Assembly (NCBI GenBank): GCA_031396205.1 | Contig: JANNKH010000127.1 | Location: forward strand, 160,054 to 224,053 | From: CAISIP01 sp031396205 | Lineage (GTDB): Bacteria > Pseudomonadota > Gammaproteobacteria > Burkholderiales > Burkholderiaceae_C | Length of the DNA stretch: 64,000 nt | Direction of reading: 5' to 3' | In this document: one piece after another, positions 32,731-42,418 of the stretch | How the letters are laid out: the number at the start of each line of letters is the position of its first letter | Numbering within the stretch: position 1 is the stretch's first letter | Translations under genes and position numbers: made by a program | Notes under the pieces: model-generated | What the model was told of the DNA's origin: nothing | What the model saw: the letters and a program-made list of their open reading frames with translations, nothing else | Database searches by the model: none

Positions 32731-34548
32731 ATGCATGAATCCACGGTGCTGGCCGGCAGTCTGTTCAAGCGGTTGGCACGCCTGTGGCCGTATTTTGGCC
32801 GGCCGTTGTGGGTCTGGGGTGCGGCAGCGGGCGCCACTTTGGTGCTGGCGCTGTCGGAACCGCTGATCCCTGCGTTGTTGCAGCCCTTGCTGGACCGTGG
32901 ATTCCAACAGGGCAACCTGCAGTTGTGGATAGTGCCGGTGGCTTTGATACTGCTGTTCGCCGTGCGCGGCGTGTGCAGCTTCACGGCTCAACTGGCCATG
33001 ACCAGGATCACCTCCTGCGGGTTGATGGTGTTGCGCAAGGCGATGTTCGACAAACTGCTGGGTGCCCAGTTGCGATTGTTCTCCGGGCAGACGTCGAGCG
33101 CACTGGCCAACACCATCGTGTACGAGGTGCAGAGCGGCTCGACACTGCTGGTGGGCGCCCTCATGACCCTGACGCGCAACAGCCTGACCTTGCTGGCGCT
33201 GTTGGGCTATTTGATGTTCCTGAACTGGAAACTGACGCTGATCGTGGTGTTCCTGTTCCCGGCCGTTGCGCTTGTCATGCGGACCCTGTCGCGCCGCCTG
33301 TACCGGGTCACGCGCAACAGCCAGCAGGCGACCGACCATCTGGCCTATGTGGTCGAGGAAAACGTGCTCGCGCACCGCGACATCCGGCTGCAGGCGGCTC
33401 AGGCTTCGCAGTCTCACCGTTTCGCCCAACTCAGCGACGCACTGCGCCGGCTGTCGATGAAGTCGACCGCGGCTTCAGCGGCCATGACGCCGCTGACCCA
33501 GCTGCTGGCAGCAGTGGCCCTATCGACGGTGATCACGGTAGCCTTGGTCCAAAGCGCCGACAACACCACCTCGGTTGGCGGTTTCGTTGCTTTTGTCACC
33601 GCGTTGCTGATGCTGATCGCTCCGCTGAAACACCTGACCGAGGTCGCCAATCCGATCACCCGTGGCCTGGCCGCGATGGAACGCGGGCTGGATCTGATGG
33701 CGCGCACGCCCGATGAATCCGGTGGCACCTTCGCCAAGCGCCGCGCCGACGGCGTGATCCGGTTCGACACCATCAGTGTGTCGTACGCCGACAACTCCGT
33801 ACCGGCGCTCGACCGGTTCAGCCTGCAGGTCGCAGCCGGCGAAACCGTTGCCCTGGTGGGAGCCTCGGGCTCGGGCAAGTCCACCTTGGTCAATCTGCTG
33901 CCGCGATTCGTCGAGCCCAGTGCGGGCGCGATCTACCTGGACGGCCATGCCCTGGGCGAGTGGGATCTGGCCTCGTTGCGCGGCCAGTTTGCGCTGGTGA
34001 GCCAGCATGTGCTGATGCTCAACGACACGATCGCCGTCAATGTTGCGCTCGGTCAGACCATGGACCGTGCCAAGGTGGCGCATTGCCTGGACGCCGCCAA
34101 TCTGCAAGGCCTGGTGAACGAATTGCCGCAGGGCCTGGACACCGTGGTTGGCCACAACGCGATGCAGCTATCCGGGGGCCAGCGCCAACGCCTGGCCATC
34201 GCGCGGGCCTTATACAAGGATGCGCCGGTACTGATTTTGGACGAGGCCACGTCGGCACTCGATGCAGAGTCCGAACGGGCGGTTCAAGAAGCCCTGCAAC
34301 GGCTGATGCAAAGGCGCACAACGCTGGTAATCGCACACCGACTCTCGACGGTTCAGCACGCGAACCGTATTGTCGTCATGGAGAACGGCCGCATGGTGGA
34401 AATGGGTCGCCATGCCGAATTGTTAGACGCCGAGGGCACCTATGCGCGCCTATACGGTCTGGGACTGCCCGATGACGCAACGACTGCGCCATCGCCGCAA
34501 GCAACAGCCGGGTTTGATCCGCTGGCACCATCTGAATCGAGCGCCTGA
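32731..34548 (+). CDS. msbA: MsbA-type lipid A ABC exporter
   Basis: MsbA flips lipid A-core across the inner membrane. The frame opens at 32647, but ATG 32731 gives a 605-residue half-transporter of normal size. An N-terminal six-helix exporter domain (about 15-320) is followed by an ATPase domain with Walker A GASGSGKST, the signature LSGGQRQRLAIARALY, Walker B VLILDEATSALDAESE and H-loop LVIAHRLSTVQHA. The protein class is certain; lipid A as substrate is inferred from the family and fold. It is transcribed divergently from tolB, with about 280 bases between them. Confidence 0.88.
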   Translation: MHESTVLAGSLFKRLARLWPYFGRPLWVWGAAAGATLVLALSEPLIPALLQPLLDRGFQQGNLQLWIVPVALILLFAVRGVCSFTAQLAMTRITSCGLMVLRKAMFDKLLGAQLRLFSGQTSSALANTIVYEVQSGSTLLVGALMTLTRNSLTLLALLGYLMFLNWKLTLIVVFLFPAVALVMRTLSRRLYRVTRNSQQATDHLAYVVEENVLAHRDIRLQAAQASQSHRFAQLSDALRRLSMKSTAASAAMTPLTQLLAAVALSTVITVALVQSADNTTSVGGFVAFVTALLMLIAPLKHLTEVANPITRGLAAMERGLDLMARTPDESGGTFAKRRADGVIRFDTISVSYADNSVPALDRFSLQVAAGETVALVGASGSGKSTLVNLLPRFVEPSAGAIYLDGHALGEWDLASLRGQFALVSQHVLMLNDTIAVNVALGQTMDRAKVAHCLDAANLQGLVNELPQGLDTVVGHNAMQLSGGQRQRLAIARALYKDAPVLILDEATSALDAESERAVQEALQRLMQRRTTLVIAHRLSTVQHANRIVVMENGRMVEMGRHAELLDAEGTYARLYGLGLPDDATTAPSPQATAGFDPLAPSESSA

Positions 34549-34600
34549 CGAAAGCCGTATACCGCACAGACCTATACTCGCGCCCAAAAGGACGGCGCTG

Positions 34601-35656
34601 ATGAGCACAATTCGCAGGGCACGCAGTGGCAACGGGGCCGGCTCGAGTCGAAGTCGCCAGCCCGTCACGATCGATGATGTTGCCGAACTCGCCGGCGTAT
34701 CGCCCAGCACGGTCTCGCGCATTCTCAATAGCACCGCGGTGGTCAATGATGCCAAACGCAGTGCGGTCGACAAGGCAATCGCGAAGTTGGGTTATGTTCC
34801 CAATCCGGTTGCAAGGGGCCTGGCCGGAGGACAGACATACAGCGTCGGCGTGATTACCCAGGCAATTGACAGCCCGTACTATGGCGCGGCATTGCGCGGT
34901 ATCGAGGACGAACTTGACGTGGCCGGATACTGCCCCTTGTTCGTGAGCGGGCACTGGAACGCCGTCGCGGAGGCGCGCGGCATAGACGTGCTGCGTTCGC
35001 GACGCGTGGACGGCATCATCGTACTGACCGGTCGCCTGCCCGACCAGGCGCTCAAGGCCTGCGCCAAGTCAATCCCAGTGGTGGTGACCGGCCGCAATCT
35101 CAAGGCACCGGGGCTGTTCTCATTGAACTTCGACAACTTCGAAGGAGGCCGCATCGCGACCCAGTACCTGATCGATCTGGGGCACAGGCAAATCGCGTTC
35201 ATATCGGGCGATGCGGAACACCCTGACGCGAACGAGCGCCTGCGCGGCTATCGCGCGGCGCTGAAAGCGGCAGCAATTGAATACGACGCGGGGCTGGTCA
35301 CGCCAGGGGCCTACCATGAAGTCAGCGGTGCTTTGGCCGTCGATCATCTGCTGCAGAGCCGGCGGCGTTTCACGGCAATATTTGCCGCCAACGACCAGAT
35401 GGCGATCGGTGCCAATTTGGCCTTGCAGCGCCGATCGCTGCGGGTTCCCGCCGATATTTCGCTGATTGGGTTCGATGACCTTCCTTCGTCGCTCTACGCA
35501 ATTCCGCCGCTCAGCTCCGTACGCCAGCCGGCGTATGAAATTGGCCGGCTGGCGGCCGCCGGCATGCTGCAGCTCATTGCGGGTCAGACGCCGCATGCCG
35601 AAGTCCCGCCTCCGATCCTGATCGCACGCGAATCCGGTCGACGCCTGTCGCCCTGA
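34601..35656 (+). CDS. LacI-family transcriptional regulator of the beta-glucan locus
   Basis: The 351-residue protein has an N-terminal LacI helix-turn-helix (VTIDDVAELAGVSPSTVSRI, about 22-41), a hinge helix (NPVARGL) and a periplasmic-binding-like effector domain ending in LIGFDDLPSSLYAIPPLSSV. ATG 34601 follows an AAAGGA ribosome-binding site; the longer frame into msbA is rejected. It directly precedes the ABC transporter operon. Six palindromes with core GAAAGCGCTTTC and a central CG step, typical of LacI-family operators, lie in intergenic regions between 35749 and 57146 and are the probable targets. It most likely represses until a glucan oligosaccharide binds; effector and sign of control are inferred. 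Confidence 0.9.
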   Translation: MSTIRRARSGNGAGSSRSRQPVTIDDVAELAGVSPSTVSRILNSTAVVNDAKRSAVDKAIAKLGYVPNPVARGLAGGQTYSVGVITQAIDSPYYGAALRGIEDELDVAGYCPLFVSGHWNAVAEARGIDVLRSRRVDGIIVLTGRLPDQALKACAKSIPVVVTGRNLKAPGLFSLNFDNFEGGRIATQYLIDLGHRQIAFISGDAEHPDANERLRGYRAALKAAAIEYDAGLVTPGAYHEVSGALAVDHLLQSRRRFTAIFAANDQMAIGANLALQRRSLRVPADISLIGFDDLPSSLYAIPPLSSVRQPAYEIGRLAAAGMLQLIAGQTPHAEVPPPILIARESGRRLSP

Positions 35657-35737
35657 AAATCAGCTCTGGCACCCGGCACGGCCTGCGCGGGGCCGGGCTG
35701 CAGGGAATACCCTAATCCTGCGCTTTCCCGCACCTTC

Positions 35738-35762
35738 TATAATTCTACTGAAAGCGCTTTCA
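35738..35762 (+). promoter_or_regulatory. Promoter -10 box and LacI-type operator of the importer operon
   Basis: A perfect TATAAT (35738-35743) is followed after five bases by the palindrome TGAAAGCGCTTTCA (35749-35762). The operator would cover the transcription start, as expected for repression. The -35 region is not clear. It lies 80 bases before the binding-protein start codon. Confidence 0.85.
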
Positions 35763-35841
35763 CGCATAGTCCTGCGAGCTTGATGGATGGCCGCCTATCC
35801 GACGGCATGGGGGCAATACCCACCCAAACAAGGAGATCCGG

Positions 35842-37113
35842 ATGCAGGTAACCCGTTGGTGGAACAGGCGAGCCCGTTGCTGGGGCTTGGCCGGGTTGTT
35901 GCTGGTCGCGATTGCATCCGCGCAGGCCCAGGTCACTCTCACGGTGGCAGCCTTCCCCGCGGTCGACGAGATTGTCCGCTCCGCCATTCCGCAATGGAAA
36001 CGACTGCATCCCACGGTCGACATCAAGGTTGTCAGCCGCCAGTTCAACGACCACCACACAGCCATGACGACCGCGCTGTCGACGTCGTTCTACCTGCCAG
36101 ATGTCATGGCGCTGGAAGTTGGCTATGTCGGTAGATTCGCCCAGGGCGGCGGACTGGATAACCTGTCACTGCCGCCCTACGACGTTCGTCGATTCGAATC
36201 GCGCTTCGTGCCCTATGCGTTTGCCCAGGCGACCAACCGCAAGGGGGCGGTGGTTGCGATGCCGACCGACATTGGTCCCGGAACCCTGTTGTACCGTGCC
36301 GACCTGCTCGCCAAGGCCGGCGTCTCCGAGGCCGAGTTGACCCAGTCCTGGGATAGCTACGTCGCCACGGGAGCACGCATCAAGAAGGCGACGGGCGCCT
36401 ACCTGATGGCCCATGCGCGCGACATGAAGGACATCGTCATTCGCAGTGGCATCAAGCCGGGAGAGGGCCTGTACTTCGACGACAAATCCAATGTGCTGGT
36501 CAATACGCCGCGGTTCGAACGTGCGTTCGAGCTGGCACGCCAAGTGCGCCAGCAAAAACTCGACGCGAAGGTCTCGGCCTGGTCCAACGAGTGGTCAGAA
36601 GGATTCAAGCGCGGCACCATCGCCACCCAGATGACCGGCGCCTGGCTGGCTGGACATCTGAACAACTGGCTTGCGCCGGACACAAAGGGAAAATGGCGCG
36701 CCGCGCAACTGCCCGAGAGTGCGTTCGCGGCATACGGTGGCACTTTCTTAGCCATTGCCCGCGGGTCGCCCGCCGCAAACAAGCAGCTGGCGTGGGAGTT
36801 CATCCAGATGATGACACTCGACCGCGACGTGCAGATCAATGCGTTTCGCAGCCAGGACGCTTTTCCGGCGCTACTCGAGGTATACGACGACCCGTTCTTC
36901 GACAAGCCCATCGACTTCCTGGGGGGACAAACGGCGCGCATCGGATGGCGAGACGCCGCCCGTCGCATTACAGCGGTTTCGGTACACAAGCAGGACGCCT
37001 TCGCCGACGAGGTGATCAACACGGAACTCGACAAGGTCCTGGACCGGGGCAAGGACATCAAGGCTGCACTGGCTGACGCGCAGCGCCTGCTGGGCAAACG
37101 CGCGCACCGCTGA
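35842..37113 (+). CDS. Sugar ABC transporter substrate-binding protein
   Basis: The 423-residue product begins after a strong AAGGAG site and has a signal peptide ending near IASAQA. It belongs to the extracellular solute-binding protein family 1 (VTLTVAAFPAVDEIVRSAIP, FKRGTIATQMTGAWLAGHLN). It would bind sugar in the periplasm and deliver it to the permeases encoded next. Beta-glucan oligosaccharides are the likely ligand because the operon continues into beta-glucanases; the ligand itself is not shown by sequence. Confidence 0.9.
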   Translation: MQVTRWWNRRARCWGLAGLLLVAIASAQAQVTLTVAAFPAVDEIVRSAIPQWKRLHPTVDIKVVSRQFNDHHTAMTTALSTSFYLPDVMALEVGYVGRFAQGGGLDNLSLPPYDVRRFESRFVPYAFAQATNRKGAVVAMPTDIGPGTLLYRADLLAKAGVSEAELTQSWDSYVATGARIKKATGAYLMAHARDMKDIVIRSGIKPGEGLYFDDKSNVLVNTPRFERAFELARQVRQQKLDAKVSAWSNEWSEGFKRGTIATQMTGAWLAGHLNNWLAPDTKGKWRAAQLPESAFAAYGGTFLAIARGSPAANKQLAWEFIQMMTLDRDVQINAFRSQDAFPALLEVYDDPFFDKPIDFLGGQTARIGWRDAARRITAVSVHKQDAFADEVINTELDKVLDRGKDIKAALADAQRLLGKRAHR

Positions 37114-37155
37114 CGCTGCAACCGTCTGGCCTTGCAACCCCTATCGGAGCAATCG

Positions 37156-38091
37156 ATGAAACTTCCCGACGCGCTGCGCCTGTCACCTGAATGGGCGCCC
37201 TATGTGTTTATCAGCCCATTCGTCATTCTGTTCGGCGTTTTCGGCCTATTCCCCCTGCTGTTTTCCCTGTATCTGGCGTTCCAGAGCTGGGAGCCCAGCA
37301 GCGGCATGGGCGCGATGGCCTTTGTCGGATTCGGCAACTACGCGTTTGCGCTGCAGGACGAATGGTTCTGGAAGTCGCTCTACAACACCGGCTGGATGGC
37401 GTTGGCATCGGGTGTTCCACAACACGTGGTCGCGATACCGCTCGCCTACTTCATCCACACGTCGTTCAAGGGCATGCGCAATGCGGTCGTCGGGGCGTAT
37501 TTCATGCCCTACATCACGTCCACGGTCGCCATCGCGATCTTGTTCAGTTCGCTGTTTTCAACCGATTACGGATTGGTCAATGTGGGACTGCAAACCATGG
37601 CCCAAGTGCCCGGGCTGGGCTGGCTGCTACCGAGCGACCCGGTTGACTGGCTAGGTAACCCGGACAACATCAAGCCGGCCATCTCGATGCTGGTGTTCTG
37701 GCGCTACGTCGGCTTCAACGTGGTTCTGTACCTGGCCGCATTGCAGACCATACCGAAAGATATCTACGAGGCGGCCACGATGGATGGCGCCGGGCGCATC
37801 CAGCAATTCTTCTACATCACGCTGCCCAGCCTCAAGCCGATGATCTTCTTCGGTGTCACGCTCAGCGTAATCGGCGGCTTGCAGCTGTTCGAAGAGCCAT
37901 TCATCCTGACCGGTGGACGCGGCGGCTCGGACCAGGCCGGAATGACCACGGCAATCTACCTGTACCGGATGGCTTTCGACTTCAACGACTTTGGCGCAGC
38001 CAGCGCCATGTCGTGGCTGTTGTTTATCGTGGTTGGATTGCTCACCTGGCTGACCAATATTGCGTTTCGCCCGCGCAAGTCATCCACCTGA
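37156..38091 (+). CDS. Sugar ABC transporter permease 1 (MalF/UgpA type)
   Basis: The 311-residue inner-membrane protein starts at ATG 37156 with GGAG upstream. It has six predicted helices (YVFISPFVILFGVFGLFPLL at the start) and the EAA loop motif DIYEAATMDGAGRIQQFFYI, which contacts the ATPase. It lies between the binding-protein gene and the second permease with short gaps and forms one importer with them. Confidence 0.93.
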   Translation: MKLPDALRLSPEWAPYVFISPFVILFGVFGLFPLLFSLYLAFQSWEPSSGMGAMAFVGFGNYAFALQDEWFWKSLYNTGWMALASGVPQHVVAIPLAYFIHTSFKGMRNAVVGAYFMPYITSTVAIAILFSSLFSTDYGLVNVGLQTMAQVPGLGWLLPSDPVDWLGNPDNIKPAISMLVFWRYVGFNVVLYLAALQTIPKDIYEAATMDGAGRIQQFFYITLPSLKPMIFFGVTLSVIGGLQLFEEPFILTGGRGGSDQAGMTTAIYLYRMAFDFNDFGAASAMSWLLFIVVGLLTWLTNIAFRPRKSST

Positions 38092-38106
38092 TAGCGGGTT
38101 CATCCG

Positions 38107-38937
38107 ATGAAAATTCAATCCGAAAGACTGGCGCCCTTGGCTGCTTATCTGATCGTCGGCGTCGGCACGGTGATCATGCTTTCACCGTTCTATTTCATGT
38201 TCGTGTTTGCAACCCAGTCGCGTACCGAGATATTCAGCCTGCCGCCGCCGATGTTCTTTGGTGATGATCTGCTGGGCAATCTGAAGATCCTTACCGACCG
38301 CCTGCCGTTTTGGCGCAACCTGGGCTGGAGTGTGTATGTGGCGGTGGCATCCACCGTGCTTACGCTGCTGTTCTGCTCCATGGGAGGGTATGCGTTCGCT
38401 TTGTTCGAGTTCCGCTTCAAGAACGCACTTTTTGGCATGGTGTTGGGAACCATGTTGATACCGACGTTCATGAACATGATCCCGACATTCATGATCATGG
38501 ATCTGCTGGGTTGGATCGACCAGCCGCGGGCGTTGTATATCCCGGGCGCGGCTAGTGCATTCGGAATCTTCCTGATGCGCCAATTTGTCACGACCACCGT
38601 GCCAAAGGACCTGATCGAAGCAGCCCGCATGGATGGTTGCAGCGAACTGGGCATCTACTGGCGCATCGTGCTGCCGCTACTCAAGCCCGCGCTGGGCACG
38701 CTGGGATTGATCACCTTCATCGCGTCCTGGAACAACTTCATCGGGCCACTGGTGGTGATGCGTTCGCCCGACATGTATACGTTGCCACTGGCCTTGCGCA
38801 GCCTGCAAAGCCCGGTCGATACCGAATGGGGCGCGCTGATGACGGGCTCGGCCATCGCCACCCTGCCACTGGTGGTGCTGTTCGTTCTATCCTCGCGTCA
38901 ACTCATTTCCGGCCTTACGGCGGGCGCTGTCAAATGA
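38107..38937 (+). CDS. Sugar ABC transporter permease 2 (MalG/UgpE type)
   Basis: The 276-residue protein has six hydrophobic segments and the EAA motif DLIEAARMDGCSELGIYWRI. It pairs with the upstream permease. Its stop codon overlaps the start of the GH1 gene (ATGA), so transporter and glucosidase production are coupled. Confidence 0.93.
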   Translation: MKIQSERLAPLAAYLIVGVGTVIMLSPFYFMFVFATQSRTEIFSLPPPMFFGDDLLGNLKILTDRLPFWRNLGWSVYVAVASTVLTLLFCSMGGYAFALFEFRFKNALFGMVLGTMLIPTFMNMIPTFMIMDLLGWIDQPRALYIPGAASAFGIFLMRQFVTTTVPKDLIEAARMDGCSELGIYWRIVLPLLKPALGTLGLITFIASWNNFIGPLVVMRSPDMYTLPLALRSLQSPVDTEWGALMTGSAIATLPLVVLFVLSSRQLISGLTAGAVK

Positions 38938-40319
38938 ACCGATTGGTCGCGCGCGGACTGGGCACGCGTCCGCCGCAGGATTTTCCGCCGACCTTTGTGT
39001 GGGGCGTGGCGACCAGCGCATTCCAGATCGAAGGCGCGGCGGCCGAAGACGGGAAAGGTCCATCGATATGGGACAGTTTCTGCCGTGTCGAGAATGCCAT
39101 CGAAGACCACAGCAACGGGAACGTCGCCTGCGAACACTATCACCGCTGGAAAGAGGATCTGGACCTGATCGCCAGCCTGCAGGTCGATGCCTACCGCTTC
39201 TCGGTTTCCTGGCCGCGGGTACAACCTAGCGGCTCGGGCGAATGGAATGCGCGCGGCCTTGACTTTTACGAGCGGCTGGTCGACGGTCTGTTGGACCGTG
39301 GTATCAAGCCCTATCTCACACTCAACCACTGGGATCTGCCACAGGGCCTGCAGGACAGGGGCGGCTGGGCACAGCGCGATACGGTGCATCGTTTCGTCGA
39401 ATACGCAATCGGAATGGACCAGCGCCTGGGCGATCGGATTGCGACGATGACCACGCACAACGAGCCCTGGGTGATGGCCACACTCGGGCACGAAGACGGC
39501 AATTTTGCGCCCGGCATCAAGAATCGCGCGCTGGCCATGCAGGTATCGCACCACCTGATGCTCAGCCATGGCATGGCACTGCAGGCGTTGCGCGCCAACG
39601 GCTGCAAGTCACGCTTGGGCATCGTGCTCAACCTGTCGCCGGTCTACCCGGCGACCGACTCCGCCGCAGACCACGAGCGGGCGCGACTGGAGGACGGCCG
39701 CCTGTTGCGCTGGTACATGGATCCGTTGATGAACGGGCACTATCCACAGGATGTTCTGGGCTATCTGGGCGCCGACGCACCGCAGACCCAAACCGGCGAC
39801 ATGCGGCTCATCGCAACGCCAATGGACTTCATGGGAATCAATTACTACTCCCGCATGGTTGTCAGCGCGACCGACAGCTGGGACAAGAAAAGTGGCGGAC
39901 GGGAGGTTACCGACATGGGTTGGGATGTCTACCCGGAAGGTCTCACCGACCTGCTGTTGCGCCTGAACCAGGACTATGACATTCCTCCGTTGTATGTGAC
40001 CGAAAACGGAGGCGCGTTCAAGGACCAGGTCGTGAATGGCCGCGTGCACGACACCCACCGACGGGAATACATCGCGCGCCACATCGATGCCGTGGCGCAG
40101 GCCATGCGCCAAGGTGTGCGCATGGAGGGTTACATGGTGTGGAGCCTGCTCGACAACTTCGAGTGGGCTTGTGGATATGAAAAGCGATTCGGCATTGTGC
40201 ATGTCGATTACGCGAGCCAGCGCCGAACACCCAAGGACAGCGCCTTGTGGTACCGCGATTTCATCGTGCGTCAAAAGGCCGCGCGCGAACAGAGCAACGC
40301 GACAACTACAGGAGCTTGA
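38934..40319 (+). CDS. GH1 family beta-glucosidase
   Basis: The 461-residue protein is a full-length GH1 enzyme. Visible motifs are FVWGVATSAFQIEGA at the N-terminus, the acid/base Glu177 in TTHNEPWV and the nucleophile Glu357 in YVTENGGAF. There is no signal peptide, so it acts in the cytoplasm on imported short beta-glucosides and releases glucose. ATG 38934 overlaps the permease stop; the longer upstream frame is a shadow of the permease. Linkage specificity is not readable, but the operon points to laminaribiose-type oligosaccharides. Confidence 0.94.
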   Translation: MNRLVARGLGTRPPQDFPPTFVWGVATSAFQIEGAAAEDGKGPSIWDSFCRVENAIEDHSNGNVACEHYHRWKEDLDLIASLQVDAYRFSVSWPRVQPSGSGEWNARGLDFYERLVDGLLDRGIKPYLTLNHWDLPQGLQDRGGWAQRDTVHRFVEYAIGMDQRLGDRIATMTTHNEPWVMATLGHEDGNFAPGIKNRALAMQVSHHLMLSHGMALQALRANGCKSRLGIVLNLSPVYPATDSAADHERARLEDGRLLRWYMDPLMNGHYPQDVLGYLGADAPQTQTGDMRLIATPMDFMGINYYSRMVVSATDSWDKKSGGREVTDMGWDVYPEGLTDLLLRLNQDYDIPPLYVTENGGAFKDQVVNGRVHDTHRREYIARHIDAVAQAMRQGVRMEGYMVWSLLDNFEWACGYEKRFGIVHVDYASQRRTPKDSALWYRDFIVRQKAAREQSNATTTGA

Positions 40320-40320
40320 G

Positions 40321-41376
40321 ATGGGCAAGGTTTCATTGCGCGGTGTCCGCAAGAGTTATGGCGCGGTCGACGTCATCAAGGGCGTGGACCTCGATGTCGG
40401 AGACGGCGAATTCATTGTCTTCGTGGGTCCCTCCGGCTGCGGCAAATCCACCACGCTGCGCATGATCGCCGGACTCGAAAGCGTGACCGCGGGCGACCTG
40501 CTGATCGACGGCCAGCGGGCCAATGACATCCGCCCGGCCGATCGAGGTGCGGCGATGGTGTTCCAGAGTTACGCGCTCTATCCGCACATGACGGTAGCCG
40601 AGAACATGGGATTCGCGTTGAAGATGGCGGGCGTAGGCCACGCCCAACGCGATGAACAGGTCAAGCAGGCCGCCGCGGTGCTGCGCATAACCGAACTGCT
40701 CGGCCGATTTCCAAAGGAGCTATCGGGTGGGCAACGCCAACGCGTCGCCATCGGACGCGCGATCGTGCGCAAACCCAAGGTCTTCCTGTTCGACGAGCCC
40801 TTGTCCAATCTGGATGCAGCGTTGCGGGTCAATATGCGCATCGAATTGTCACGACTGCACAAAGAACTGGGCACAACCATGATCTATGTGACCCATGACC
40901 AGGTCGAGGCCATGACGTTGGGCGACCGGATCGCGGTCTTCAACAAGGGCATCGTCGAACAGCTCGGCGCGCCAATGGAGTTGTACAACCGGCCGGCCAA
41001 TGAGTTCGTGGCGACCTTCATCGGTGCCCCGCGCATCAACCTGATCCCCCGCCCGCCGGTCACTGGCGCGGCGCCGGCGCACCAGGCCCTGTGGGATGCG
41101 CTGGCCAGCGGCGCGCCGGCTAGCGGTCAGCGCATCGGACTGCGGCCGGAGCATCTGCATCTGGCGCCAGCCGGCCAGGGCATTGCCGCTAGCGTGGTGT
41201 TGGCCGAACACCTGGGTGACTCGTCGATCATTCACCTGCGCGTCGATGGCATTGCAGACCTGCTCAACGCCAAGGTCGACACCGAACACAGCACGATGGA
41301 CGCCGGTCAATCGGTCGGACTCGCACCCGATGCGTCCTGGGCATTGGTCTTCGGCGCCGACGGTCGCCTGATCTGA
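40321..41376 (+). CDS. Sugar ABC transporter ATP-binding protein (MsmX/UgpC/MalK type)
   Basis: The 351-residue ATPase has Walker A GPSGCGKST, signature ELSGGQRQRVAIGRAIV, Walker B FLFDEPLSNLDA and a C-terminal TOBE-type domain (RIGLRPEHLHLAP). It starts at ATG 40321 after AGGAG, directly behind the GH1 stop. It would energise the two permeases encoded before GH1, so the transporter genes are split by the glucosidase gene. Confidence 0.94.
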   Translation: MGKVSLRGVRKSYGAVDVIKGVDLDVGDGEFIVFVGPSGCGKSTTLRMIAGLESVTAGDLLIDGQRANDIRPADRGAAMVFQSYALYPHMTVAENMGFALKMAGVGHAQRDEQVKQAAAVLRITELLGRFPKELSGGQRQRVAIGRAIVRKPKVFLFDEPLSNLDAALRVNMRIELSRLHKELGTTMIYVTHDQVEAMTLGDRIAVFNKGIVEQLGAPMELYNRPANEFVATFIGAPRINLIPRPPVTGAAPAHQALWDALASGAPASGQRIGLRPEHLHLAPAGQGIAASVVLAEHLGDSSIIHLRVDGIADLLNAKVDTEHSTMDAGQSVGLAPDASWALVFGADGRLI

Positions 41377-41423
41377 TTGCTGCCCCGTACAGCGCATTCC
41401 CTCGCAACCCAAGACAGGGCAGC

Positions 41424-42407
41424 ATGCAAAAGTCCACATCGGCGACCTCCCCCAAGACCGCCACAGTCGCCCGGTCCGTTGCCACCTCTAAAACCGGAAA
41501 AGCGATCAGCAAGGGCTGGAAGCTCGTCTGGAACGACGAGTTCGAAGGCGACCAGGTCGACCCGGGCAAGTGGGACTTCGACATCGGCAATGGCTTCTTC
41601 GACTATCGCAACCATGTCTGGGTCGAAGGCTGGGGCAACGAGGAACTGCAGTACTACACACAGGAACCGACCAACGTGTCGGTCAAAGATGGTCTGCTCA
41701 CCATCCGCGCTGTCAAGGAGGCCCTGCATGGTTGCGGCTACACATCGGCGCGCATGACGACCCGCAAGCGCGACGGTACACCGCTGTTTACCAAGTTGTA
41801 CGGGCGATTCGAGATCCGCGCCAAGGTCCCGTGGGGCAAGGGCTTGTGGCCGGCGTTGTGGATGTTGCCGCAGGAAGACACATACGGTGGTTGGGCGGCC
41901 TCGGGCGAAATCGACCTGATGGAGATCGTTGGCGAGAAACCGCATGAGGTTCTGAACAGCATCCATTTCGGGTCAACCGGCTCCGATGCGCGGGCATTGA
42001 TCACCCATGTGCACCGATTGCCCGAGGGCAGCCTGGTCTCTGACTGGCATGTCTATGGCGTGGAGTGGGAGCCGGGCGAAATCCGTTTCTACGTGGACGG
42101 CATGCTCACCGCCACCCGGAACCACTGGTGGAGTTGTAGCAAACTGGTCCGGGGTGATGGTGCTCCCGCGCGACGCGCGGCTGACATCAACCCGTGGCCG
42201 GCGCCGTTTGATCAGCCGTTCTACCTTGTCATGAACGTCGCCATCGGCGGCAATTTTCCAGGCCTGCCGAATCCGCAGACCCGGTTCCCGGCCGAGCTGG
42301 TGGTGGACTATGTTCGCGTCTACGACCGCGTCGGCGGGTACGGCGACACAAAACCGATCGGAGATGGCCGGTTTCCTTATCAGAAGCAATCATCCAGACG
42401 GGTGTAA
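41424..42407 (+). CDS. GH16 family beta-glucanase without signal peptide
   Basis: The 327-residue protein is a GH16 beta-jelly-roll enzyme with KLVWNDEFEGDQVDPGKWDF at the domain start and the catalytic ExDxxE in GEIDLMEIVG (Glu162, Asp164, Glu167). GH16 enzymes of this kind are endo-beta-1,3(4)-glucanases (laminarinases). The N-terminus (MQKSTSATSPKTATVARSVA) is polar and basic with no hydrophobic core, so I predict a cytoplasmic location, which is unusual for the family. It lies in the importer operon, 11 bases before the first GH17 gene. A non-classical export route cannot be excluded. Confidence 0.9.
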   Translation: MQKSTSATSPKTATVARSVATSKTGKAISKGWKLVWNDEFEGDQVDPGKWDFDIGNGFFDYRNHVWVEGWGNEELQYYTQEPTNVSVKDGLLTIRAVKEALHGCGYTSARMTTRKRDGTPLFTKLYGRFEIRAKVPWGKGLWPALWMLPQEDTYGGWAASGEIDLMEIVGEKPHEVLNSIHFGSTGSDARALITHVHRLPEGSLVSDWHVYGVEWEPGEIRFYVDGMLTATRNHWWSCSKLVRGDGAPARRAADINPWPAPFDQPFYLVMNVAIGGNFPGLPNPQTRFPAELVVDYVRVYDRVGGYGDTKPIGDGRFPYQKQSSRRV

Positions 42408-42418
42408 GAGGAACAACC